Origin: Pseudomonas sp. REP124
GTDB taxonomy: Bacteria; Pseudomonadota; Gammaproteobacteria; Pseudomonadales; Pseudomonadaceae
Length of the DNA: 36,228 nt
NCBI RefSeq assembly: GCF_020164475.1
Contig: NZ_JAIQWX010000057.1
Coordinates: 1 to 36,228, forward strand
Direction: 5' to 3'
Positions 1 through 6,647 of the stretch are shown piece after piece. Both the position numbers and the translations under genes were made by a program. Numbering within the stretch: position 1 is the first letter of the stretch; every line of letters starts with the position of its first letter. A model generated the notes under the pieces. That model was not told the origin of the DNA, did no database searches, and worked only from the letters and a program-made list of their open reading frames with translations.

Positions 1-11
1 ATGCATTCCCC

Positions 12-36
12 TGTGGGAGCGGGCTTGCTCGCGAAG
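12..36. repeat. Single REP half-element (G-rich type)
   Basis: This is one arm of a REP pair of the TGTGGGAGCGGGC...GCTCGCGAAG type. No matching right arm follows before the permease gene at 155, so it is a solitary or truncated copy. The rest of the stretch to 154 is a short leader with an AT-rich patch (CATAAATCTAATAATTCC, 124-141) and a GGAG ribosome-binding site at 142-145. No gene is visible in it. Confidence 0.7.
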
Positions 37-154
37 AGGCCCTCCCAGGCAACACATTTGCCTGACCCTTTACCGAAGAACAACAAAGCAACACCCGAAA
101 CCCTGCGCCGAACTCGGCTCTGCCATAAATCTAATAATTCCGGAGTAGTCGCCC

Positions 155-1480
155 ATGGCTCGTTTGCAACGCACCCTGTCATTAGGCTCGGTGGTGCTGT
201 TTGGCATCGCCTACATGACGCCGATCATTGTGCTCGGCACCTTTGGCATCCTCGCTCAATCCACCGCCGGCATGGTCCCGGCCGCTTACCTCGCGGCGCT
301 GGTGGCGATGTTTTTCACCGCCATGAGCTACGGCCGCATGGCCTCGGCTTTCCCGGTCGCCGGTTCCGCCTACAGCTACGTGCGCAAGGCCATCAGCCCG
401 AAACTCGGGTTCATCGCTGGCTGGGCGGTGCTACTTGATTACCTGTTCCTGCCCATGGCCATCTGGCTGATCGGCGCGGCGTACCTCAACTCCGCGTTCC
501 CGGCGGTGCCGCAGTGGATCTGGGTGCTGGCGTTCATCGGCATCACCAGCGCCATCAACATCGTCGGCCTGAAACTGGCCAACGGCATCAACGCCTTGCT
601 GATGCTGGTGCAGTTCCTGGTGCTGGTGGCCTTCGTCGCGCTGTGCGTGCACTACGTCGCCGGTGACGCGAGCACGCCGCTGTGGTCGATCAAACCGTTC
701 TTCAATGGCGACATGCAGATGCCACTGATCATGAGCGGCGCGGCCATCGCCTGTTACTCGTTCCTGGGCTTCGACGCGGTCAGCACCCTCACCGAAGAAA
801 CCCGCGACCCACGCCGCACCATTCCACGGGCGATCATGTTGATCACCCTGATCGGCGGGCTGATCTTCGTCGGCGTGTCGTACTTCGTGCAGATCGCCCA
901 TCCTTCGTTCCAGTTCGACAGCGTGGATTCGGCGGCCTACGAGATCGCCCGCAACATCGGCGGCGACCTGTTCGTCTCGATCTTCCTGATCGGCCTGATC
1001 GTCGGCCAGTTCGCCTCGGGCCTGTCGGCACAGGCCAGCGGCTCGCGCCTGCTGTACGCCATGGGCCGCGACGGCGTGTTGCCGAAATCCTTTTTCGGCA
1101 CCCTGCACGAGCGCTTCGGTACGCCGATCAACAGCATCCTGCTGTGCGCCGTGGTGGCGTTGCTGGCACTGAAACTGGACGTCACCACCTCGACCTCGTT
1201 CATCAACTTCGGCGCGTTCCTGGCCTTCAGCCTGGTAAACCTGTCGGTGATCTTCCATTACTGGATCGGCGGCGAGAAAAAGGGCCCGCGCGAGTTCGTG
1301 CTGTTCCTGCTGTTTCCGTTCATCGGCCTGGCGGCGGACCTGTGGCTGATGGTCAGCCTCGATCACTTGGCGATCTACCTGGGTATCAGCTGGCTGGCGA
1401 TCGGCGTGGTGTACCTGGCCGTGCTGACCGGCGGATTCCGCCGCCAGCCGCCGGAGATGGATTTCCAGGAAGCCGCGTAA
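155..1480 (+). CDS. APC-superfamily amino acid/polyamine permease (PuuP-like)
   Basis: This is a 441-residue integral membrane permease of the amino acid-polyamine-organocation family, with about 12 hydrophobic segments. TM1 carries the family's unwound-helix pattern (GSVVLFGIAYMTPIIVLGTFG, residues about 11-31). The cytoplasmic loop motif STLTEETRDPRRTIPRA (about 210-226) is typical of APC carriers of the PuuP/YeeF type. It would carry an amino acid or polyamine across the inner membrane, probably by proton symport; the substrate cannot be read from sequence. The ATG at 155 has GGAG at 142-145. The next gene (1646) follows after a REP pair, so the two are probably not tightly co-transcribed. 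The assignment to APC is firm, and the PuuP-like label is a family impression only. Confidence 0.9.
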   Translation: MARLQRTLSLGSVVLFGIAYMTPIIVLGTFGILAQSTAGMVPAAYLAALVAMFFTAMSYGRMASAFPVAGSAYSYVRKAISPKLGFIAGWAVLLDYLFLPMAIWLIGAAYLNSAFPAVPQWIWVLAFIGITSAINIVGLKLANGINALLMLVQFLVLVAFVALCVHYVAGDASTPLWSIKPFFNGDMQMPLIMSGAAIACYSFLGFDAVSTLTEETRDPRRTIPRAIMLITLIGGLIFVGVSYFVQIAHPSFQFDSVDSAAYEIARNIGGDLFVSIFLIGLIVGQFASGLSAQASGSRLLYAMGRDGVLPKSFFGTLHERFGTPINSILLCAVVALLALKLDVTTSTSFINFGAFLAFSLVNLSVIFHYWIGGEKKGPREFVLFLLFPFIGLAADLWLMVSLDHLAIYLGISWLAIGVVYLAVLTGGFRRQPPEMDFQEAA

Positions 1481-1496
1481 CCAACCCCCGATCCCC

Positions 1497-1596
1497 TGTA
1501 GGAGCGAGCATGCTCGCGATGGTCGTCAACGATAACGCTGGCTGTCTGAATGCCCGCGGTGTCCTGGAGTCCATCGCGAGCGTGCTCGCTCCTACA
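1497..1596. repeat. REP pair (BIME), class A, 100 bp
   Basis: TGTAGGAGCGAGCATGCTCGC and its inverted copy (GCGAGCGTGCTCGCTCCTACA) bracket a conserved interior that starts GATGGTCGTCAACGATAACG and contains GCCCGCGGTGT. The element spans exactly 100 bp. Copies of the same length and interior lie at 2682, 13046, 14888 and (inverted) 26777. It separates the permease from the Nudix gene and could form a long cruciform or an RNA hairpin. Confidence 0.9.
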
Positions 1597-1645
1597 GAGG
1601 TCTCGTGCGATCCTTGGGGCTTTTCGCCAAGGTCACGATCGCGCC

Positions 1646-2068
1646 ATGAATCTTTCGCCCCGCATCATCCACATCGCCGCCGCCCTGCTGATCGGCCCCG
1701 AAGGCCGAACCCTGCTGGTGCGCAAGCGCGGCACCGAGGCGTTCATGCAGCCGGGCGGCAAGATCGAACCTCATGAATTGCCTATCCACGCACTGGCCCG
1801 CGAACTGGAAGAAGAGCTGGGGCTGGACATCGATCCTGAGCAAGCCACCTTCCTCGGCCAATTCTCCGCCCCCGCCGCCAACGAGCCCGGGCATGTCGTC
1901 AAGGCCGAGATCTTCCTGCTGAACATCGATACCGACGTCACCCCGGCCGCCGAGATCGAAGAGGTGGTGTGGATCGACCCGGCGACCGATGGCGGCCTCG
2001 TCCTGGCGCCATTGACACGGGACCTGATCCTGCCGTTTTATCGGAACTCGCTGACGGCGATCGCCTGA
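1646..2068 (+). CDS. Nudix hydrolase
   Basis: This is a 140-residue single-domain Nudix hydrolase. The full box GX5EX7REUXEEXGU is present at residues 38-60: Gly38, Glu44, then RELEEELGL at 52-60, supplying the metal-binding glutamates. Such enzymes cleave a nucleoside diphosphate linked to another moiety; the substrate is unknown. The ATG at 1646 is preferred because the fold begins right after it (SPRIIHIAAALLI), while the in-frame extension upstream to 1550 runs into the REP pair and is not protein-like. The gene is followed after 22 bp by the stump of a LysE gene and then a GNAT gene. Confidence 0.88.
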   Translation: MNLSPRIIHIAAALLIGPEGRTLLVRKRGTEAFMQPGGKIEPHELPIHALARELEEELGLDIDPEQATFLGQFSAPAANEPGHVVKAEIFLLNIDTDVTPAAEIEEVVWIDPATDGGLVLAPLTRDLILPFYRNSLTAIA

Positions 2069-2090
2069 TCATCCACGCCAAGGACCCGCC

Positions 2091-2165
2091 ATGATCCCGC
2101 TCCAGGACTTGCTGAACTTTGTCGCTGCCGCATTGCTGAAATCTGAACAGTGCCGGGTGGCCTGA
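2091..2165 (+). pseudogene. 5' stump of a LysE/RhtB-type exporter gene
   Basis: An ATG at 2091 with a good AAGGA ribosome-binding site (2080-2084) opens a 24-codon frame beginning MIPLQDLLNFVAAALLK. From memory, this is very like the first residues of Pseudomonas LysE-family translocators, where a hydrophobic first helix continues into a TPGPN motif. Here the frame instead continues SEQCRVA and stops at 2165, just before the GNAT gene. I infer an internal deletion that removed almost the whole exporter gene but left its start and ribosome-binding site. It may still be translated as a leader peptide and help translation of the GNAT gene, whose ATG is 2 bp past the stop. The match is from recognition only, not alignment. 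Confidence 0.6.
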
Positions 2166-2167
2166 AC

Positions 2168-2665
2168 ATGTGGATCGAGCGTCTGAATGCCAGTCATGCC
2201 CTCGACTATCGGGCCCTGACACTCGAGGCCTATGACCGGCATGCCCAGGCGTTCACCTCCAGCGTGCGCGAGCGGGCATCGCTGCCGTTGAGTTGGTGGG
2301 AAGAGCGCCTGAGCGGCAAGCTGGATGTGGTGTTCGGCGGGTTCGTCGATGGGCGCCTGGCGGGCATTGCGGGGCTGGCGTTCGAGCCCCGGGAAAAGGC
2401 CCGGCACAAGGCGACGTTGTTTGGGATGTATGTCTCGTCCGGCGCGCGGCAGAATGGATTGGGTTATCAACTGGTGCAGGCGGTGCTGGATGAGGCGCGC
2501 AGGCATCAGGGCTTGCGGCTGGTCAAGCTGACCGTCACCGCCGGCAATCAGGCGGCGATCGACCTCTACCAGCGCTGCGGCTTCATCCAGTTCGGGCTGG
2601 AGCCGATGGCGGTGCGGGTGGGGGAGGAGTATTTCGACAAGGTCCACATGTGGCGTGAAATCTGA
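2168..2665 (+). CDS. GNAT-family N-acetyltransferase
   Basis: This 165-residue protein is a single GNAT domain. The acetyl-CoA pyrophosphate-binding motif A is seen as MYVSSGARQNGLG (residues about 87-99), and the C-terminal strand/helix pattern GNQAAIDLYQRCGF (about 126-139) is typical. It would transfer acetyl from acetyl-CoA to an amine; the substrate is not predictable. The start is somewhat uncertain: ATG 2168 gives the usual family N-terminus (MWIERLNASHALDYRALTLEAY), and a GTG at 2150 in the same frame would overlap the LysE stump. No strong ribosome-binding site precedes 2168, which fits translational coupling to the stump. It converges on metR across a REP pair. Confidence 0.85.
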   Translation: MWIERLNASHALDYRALTLEAYDRHAQAFTSSVRERASLPLSWWEERLSGKLDVVFGGFVDGRLAGIAGLAFEPREKARHKATLFGMYVSSGARQNGLGYQLVQAVLDEARRHQGLRLVKLTVTAGNQAAIDLYQRCGFIQFGLEPMAVRVGEEYFDKVHMWREI

Positions 2666-2681
2666 CTGTCACACGATCCCC

Positions 2682-2781
2682 TGTAGGAGCGAGCATGCTC
2701 GCGATGGTCGTTAACGATAACGCGGGGAATCTGGTTCCCCGCGGTGTTCTTGCGTCCATCGCGAATAAATTCGCTCCTACA
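2682..2781. repeat. REP pair (BIME), class A, 100 bp
   Basis: The left arm starts TGTAGGAGCGAGCATGCTCG and the right arm is its inverted copy, degenerate in the loop (GCGAATAAATTCGCTCCTACA). The interior (TCGTTAACGATAACGCGGGG...CCCCGCGGTGTTC) is a variant of the class A interior that carries its own GGGG/CCCC palindrome. It sits between convergent GNAT and metR, where it may act as a shared transcription end. Confidence 0.9.
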
Positions 2782-2792
2782 GGGGGCGGGTG

Positions 2793-3710
2793 TTATCTGA
2801 CGGCACTAACCCCATCCAACGTCGAAAACGACGTGTCCTTCGCCGTCAGCAGAAAATCGCGCATGTAAGGCGCATCCAGCATGTCCGCCCGAATCGCCGC
2901 GTAGAGCGTGGCGAACAATCCCTTCTCGCCCAGGCGCTTGGCCTTCACGTAGCCCCGTGAGCTGTATTCATGCAGCGCCCAGTGGGGCATGCCGCATACG
3001 CCGCGGCCGCTGGCCACCAGCTGCATCATCATCACCGACAGTTCCGAAGTGCGGACCTGGGCCGGTTCGATGTCGGCCGGTTCAAGGAAGCGGGTGAAGA
3101 TGTCCAGGCGATCGCGTTCCACCGGATAGGTGATCAGGGTTTCGCTCAGCAGGTCTTCGGGGACGATGTACGGCTTGCTTGCCAGGCGGTGCTGGTTGGC
3201 CACCGCGAGCATCGCTTCGTAAGTGAACAGCGGAACATAAGTGATGCCCACCAGATCCAGCGGATCGGATGTAACCACCAGGTCCAGGTCGCCACGGGCC
3301 AGGGCCGGCAGCGGTGCGAAGGAAAAGCCCGAGGCCAGGTCCAGCTCGACTTCCGGCCAGGCGTCGCGGAACTGGTCGATGGTCGGCATCAGCCACTGGA
3401 AGCAGCTGTGGCATTCGATGGCCATGTGCAGGCGTCCGGCGGTGCCGCCGGCCAATCTTGCGATGTCCCGCTCGGCGGCGCGCAGCAGCGGCAGGGTCGC
3501 GTCGGCCAGTTGCAGCAGGCGCAGGCCGGCGCTGGTGAAACGCACCGGTTTGGTTTTGCGCACGAATAGCGGCATGCCCATGCGCTCTTCCAGTTCCTTG
3601 AACTGGTGGGACAGCGCCGACTGGGTCAGGTGCAGGCGGTCGGCGGCGTCCACCAGGCTGTCGGCTTCGCGCAGGGCGTGCAGGGTTTTCAGGTGGCGGA
3701 GTTCTAGCAC
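2793..3710 (-). CDS. metR: LysR-type activator of methionine synthesis, MetR
   Basis: This 305-residue LysR-family regulator has an N-terminal winged helix-turn-helix (residues about 1-60, with LTQSALSHQFKELEER as recognition region) and a C-terminal effector domain. In enterics MetR uses homocysteine as co-inducer to activate metE; the divergent placement next to metE supports the same role. I chose a GTG start at 3710 because GGAG lies 8-9 bases upstream and the protein then begins VLELRHLKTLHALREADS, the normal family start. An ATG 12 codons earlier (3746) would add residues unlike the family and would run toward the operator. The GAGG/RBS region and the operator lie in the 111-bp gap to metE. 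Confidence 0.9.
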   Translation of the reverse strand: MLELRHLKTLHALREADSLVDAADRLHLTQSALSHQFKELEERMGMPLFVRKTKPVRFTSAGLRLLQLADATLPLLRAAERDIARLAGGTAGRLHMAIECHSCFQWLMPTIDQFRDAWPEVELDLASGFSFAPLPALARGDLDLVVTSDPLDLVGITYVPLFTYEAMLAVANQHRLASKPYIVPEDLLSETLITYPVERDRLDIFTRFLEPADIEPAQVRTSELSVMMMQLVASGRGVCGMPHWALHEYSSRGYVKAKRLGEKGLFATLYAAIRADMLDAPYMRDFLLTAKDTSFSTLDGVSAVR

Positions 3711-3754
3711 CGGAAAGGCTCCATGAGGAAAACTTGTGATCAACACGAAAAGGT

Positions 3755-3767
3755 TGAGTTTGTCTCA
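3755..3767. promoter_or_regulatory. Putative MetR operator between metR and metE
   Basis: The sequence TGAGTTTGTCTCA is a perfect TGAG-N5-CTCA palindrome, one substitution per half-site from the known MetR consensus TGAA-N5-TTCA. A weaker partner, TGAG-N5-CTTG, is at 3724-3736, 31 bp away. The placement in the divergent intergenic region is what is expected for autoregulation of metR and activation of metE. This is a prediction from pattern and context. Confidence 0.6.
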
Positions 3768-3821
3768 TGATGCTCTGGCTGTCGACAATAGCGCCATCTT
3801 TTACACAGGAGCACCTTCACC

Positions 3822-6131
3822 ATGGCCGTGGCACACACCCTGGGTTTCCCGCGCATCGGCGCCGACCGCGAACTGAAAAAAGCCCTCGAAGCCTACTGGA
3901 AAGGTGATCTGGACCGGACCGCGCTGGAAAACGTCGGCCGCCAGTTGCGCGCCACCCACTGGCAATTGCAGAAAGACGCCGGCATCGACCTGCTGCCGGT
4001 CGGTGACTTCGCCTGGTATGACCAGGTGCTGAGCCATTCCCTGGCCTTCGGCGTGATCCCCGAGCGTTTCGCCAGCACCCGCGACGAACGCGGCCTGCCG
4101 ACCCTCGACACCCTGTTCGCCATGGCCCGTGGCGCCAGCGCCAGTTGCTGCGGCGAACACGGCCAGGGGCAGTATGCCCAGGAATTGACCAAATGGTTCG
4201 ACACCAACTATCACTACCTGGTCCCGGAGTTCAGCGTCGACCAACAGTTCAAGCTGAGCTGGGAACAGCTGTTCAACGAGGTCGACGAAGCGAAAGCCCT
4301 GGGGCACAACGTCAAGCCGGTGATCATCGGTCCGTTGACCTACCTCTGGCTGGGCAAGGCCAAAGGTGCCGACTTCGACAAACTCGACCTGCTGGAACGC
4401 CTGCTGCCGCTCTACGGTGAAATCCTCGGCCGCCTCGCTGCCCAGGGCGTGGAGTGGGTGCAAATCGATGAGCCGATCCTGACCCTCGACTTGCCTCAGG
4501 AATGGAAAAACGCCTTCGAGCGCGCCTACCACATCCTCCAGTACTCGCCGCTGAAAAAGCTGGTGGCGACCTACTTCAGCGGCCTGCAGGACAACCTCGG
4601 CCTGGCCGTCGGCCTGCCGGTGCAGGGCCTGCATATCGACGCCGTGCGCGCGCCGGATCAATTGCTGCACGTGCTCGATCGCCTGCCGATCTACAAGATT
4701 CTTTCGGTGGGGCTGGTCAATGGCCGCAACGTCTGGCGTTGCGAACTGGAGCCGGTGCTCGAACAACTGCAATTCGCTCAGGAACGTTTTGGCGAGAACC
4801 TGTGGGTCAGCAGTTCCTGCTCGCTGCTGCACAGTCCGGTGGACCTTGAGCGTGAAGACAAACTCGACCCAGAGCTGAAAAGCTGGCTGGCGTTCGCGGT
4901 GCAGAAGTGTGGCGAAATCGCCGTACTGCGCGATGCCCTCAACGATCCACAAGCGCCAAAGGTGCAGGCTGCCCTGGCTGAAAGCCGCGCCATTGCCGCC
5001 AGCCGCGCCCAGTCGCCGCGGATTCACAAAGCGGACGTGCAGGCGCGGGTCGATGCCATCGATGCCAGGGACAGTCAGCGTCAGTCGCCGTTTGCCCAAC
5101 GCATCGAACAGCAGCGTGCGCGCTTGAAGCTGCCGGCGTTTCCGACCACCACCATCGGCTCGTTCCCGCAGACCGGGTCGATTCGTCTGGCGCGTCAGTC
5201 GTACAAGCAGGGCAAGCTGTCGGCTAACGATTACCACGACGCCATGCGCCATGAGATTCGCCATGCCATACAGATTCAGGAACGCCTGGGGCTGGACGTG
5301 CTGGTGCATGGCGAGGCCGAGCGCAACGACATGGTCGAGTACTTCGCCGAGCAACTGGACGGCTACCTGTTCACCCGCTTCGGCTGGGTGCAGAGCTACG
5401 GGTCGCGTTGTGTGAAACCGGCGGTGATCTACGGCGACCTCAGCCGTCCGCAGGCGATGACGGTGGACTGGATCAGCTACGCGCAGAACCAGACCGACAA
5501 GATCATGAAGGGCATGCTCACCGGTCCCGTGACCATGCTGATGTGGTCGTTCCCCCGCGAAGACGTGTCGCGCAAGGTCCAGGCGCAGCAGTTGGCGCTG
5601 GCCCTTCGCGATGAAGTGGTGGATCTGGAAGCGGCCGGCATCCGGATCGTGCAGATCGACGAAGCAGCGTTCCGCGAAGGCCTGCCGCTGCGTCGAGCGC
5701 AGTGGCAGGAATATCTGGAGTGGGCGGTGGAAACGTTTCGCCTGAGCGCCAGCGGCGTGCGGGACGAAACCCAGATCCACACCCACATGTGCTACAGCGA
5801 ATTCAATGACGTGATTCAAGCCATCGCGGCGATGGACGCCGATGTGATCACCATCGAAACCTCGCGTTCGGATATGGAATTGCTCGAAGCATTCAAGGCG
5901 TTCGACTACCCGAACGACATCGGCCCGGGCGTCTACGACATCCACTCGCCACGGGTGCCGGATACGGCGCAGATAGTGGATCTGATGAGCAAGGCGGTGA
6001 AACGAATCCCGGCCGAGCGCCTGTGGGTCAACCCCGATTGCGGCCTGAAAACCCGGGCCTGGCCGGAAACCGAAGCGGCATTGGTCAACATGGTCGCGGC
6101 CGCGCGCCAGTTGCGCAGTCAGCTGGCCTGA
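3822..6131 (+). CDS. metE: Cobalamin-independent methionine synthase MetE
   Basis: This is a 769-residue 5-methyltetrahydropteroyltriglutamate-homocysteine methyltransferase, which makes methionine in the cytoplasm without vitamin B12. Both (beta/alpha)8 barrels are present: the N-terminal half starts HTLGFPRIGADRELKKALE, and the catalytic C-terminal half starts near FPTTTIGSFPQT. The four zinc ligands are in place: His655 and Cys657 (in HTHMCYSEF), Glu679 and Cys740 (NPDCGLKTR), each offset by 14 from E. coli His641/Cys643/Glu665/Cys726. Length is normal (E. coli 753). AGGAG at 3807-3811 supports the ATG at 3822. No cobalamin riboswitch is visible upstream, and control is more likely through MetR. 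Confidence 0.97.
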   Translation: MAVAHTLGFPRIGADRELKKALEAYWKGDLDRTALENVGRQLRATHWQLQKDAGIDLLPVGDFAWYDQVLSHSLAFGVIPERFASTRDERGLPTLDTLFAMARGASASCCGEHGQGQYAQELTKWFDTNYHYLVPEFSVDQQFKLSWEQLFNEVDEAKALGHNVKPVIIGPLTYLWLGKAKGADFDKLDLLERLLPLYGEILGRLAAQGVEWVQIDEPILTLDLPQEWKNAFERAYHILQYSPLKKLVATYFSGLQDNLGLAVGLPVQGLHIDAVRAPDQLLHVLDRLPIYKILSVGLVNGRNVWRCELEPVLEQLQFAQERFGENLWVSSSCSLLHSPVDLEREDKLDPELKSWLAFAVQKCGEIAVLRDALNDPQAPKVQAALAESRAIAASRAQSPRIHKADVQARVDAIDARDSQRQSPFAQRIEQQRARLKLPAFPTTTIGSFPQTGSIRLARQSYKQGKLSANDYHDAMRHEIRHAIQIQERLGLDVLVHGEAERNDMVEYFAEQLDGYLFTRFGWVQSYGSRCVKPAVIYGDLSRPQAMTVDWISYAQNQTDKIMKGMLTGPVTMLMWSFPREDVSRKVQAQQLALALRDEVVDLEAAGIRIVQIDEAAFREGLPLRRAQWQEYLEWAVETFRLSASGVRDETQIHTHMCYSEFNDVIQAIAAMDADVITIETSRSDMELLEAFKAFDYPNDIGPGVYDIHSPRVPDTAQIVDLMSKAVKRIPAERLWVNPDCGLKTRAWPETEAALVNMVAAARQLRSQLA

Positions 6132-6142
6132 CACACCCGCCC

Positions 6143-6234
6143 TGTAGGAGCGAGGCTTGCCCGCGAAGAGGCCGGCACATTCAACAGCGATGTTGGCCGA
6201 CCTGACGCCTTCGCGGGCAAGCCTCGCTCCTACA
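6143..6234. repeat. REP pair, class B, 92 bp
   Basis: TGTAGGAGCGAGGCTTGCCC and its inverted copy surround an interior starting GCGAAGAGGCCGGCACATTC. It begins 11 bp after the metE stop and opens the repeat cluster that fills the 516-bp gap 6132-6647, which contains no gene. Confidence 0.88.
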
Positions 6235-6235
6235 A

Positions 6236-6543
6236 TGGTTTTGGTTGTCTGCGATTTTTGCGTACACCCATGAACCCTGTGGGAGCGGGCTTGCCCGCGA
6301 AGGCGGAGTGTCAGACGCCATCGATGCTGAATATGCCGGCCTCTTCGCGGGCAAGCCCGCTCCCACAGTGGTTTTGGTTGTCCGCGAGTTTTGCGTACAC
6401 CCGTTAACCCTGTGGGAGCGGGCTTGCTCGCGAAGGCGGAGTGTCAGACGCCATCGATGTTGAATGTACCGGCCTCTTCGCGAGCAAGCCCGCTCCCACA
6501 ATGGTTTTGGTTGTCTGCGAGCTTTGCGTACAACCGTTAACCC
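6236..6543. repeat. 133-bp tandem array of REP-pair units
   Basis: The landmark TGGTTTTGGTTGT recurs at 6236, 6369 and 6502, exactly 133 bp apart each time. Each unit carries a linker (TGGTTTTGGTTGTctGCGAg...TTGCGTACACCCGTTAACCC) followed by a class B REP pair: 6278-6367 and 6411-6500, 90 bp each, with TGTGGGAGCGGGCTTGC arms. The third linker leads into a truncated class A element at 6544. This is therefore a tandem duplication of a whole linker-plus-BIME unit, not chance clustering of separate insertions. Confidence 0.88.
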
Positions 6544-6611
6544 TGTAGGAGCGAGCATGCTCGCGATGGTCGTCAACGATAACGCTGGCTGTCTGAATAC
6601 ACGCGGTGTTA
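6544..6611. repeat. Truncated class A REP element
   Basis: The left arm TGTAGGAGCGAGCATGCTCG and the conserved interior (TCGTCAACGATAACGCTGGC...CGCGGTGTT) are intact, but the inverted right arm is missing. The sequence then passes into the 3' flank of the large minus-strand gene that ends at 6648. Confidence 0.8.
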
Positions 6612-6647
6612 CAGGGATGGCGTCGGGTCAGAATATCCGGTCCGCCA

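Noticed and set aside
1..438. 145-codon frame from the window's first base
   Set aside because: It starts in a REP arm and overlaps the permease gene in another frame; no protein-like features.
2150..2167. GTG at 2150 as the start of the GNAT gene
   Set aside because: It would lie inside the LysE stump and add residues (VPGGLN) that are not family-like; ATG 2168 fits better, although the ribosome-binding site is weak in both cases.
3801..6134. Open 777-codon frame on the strand opposite to metE
   Set aside because: It is an antisense shadow of a high-G+C gene. Its protein is rich in His, Arg, Gln and Val with no domain, and metE on the other strand has all its active-site residues.
6143..6611. 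Regular repeats with spacers that could suggest a CRISPR array
   Set aside because: The repeats are long inverted REP pairs with conserved, not unique, spacers, and no cas gene is present.
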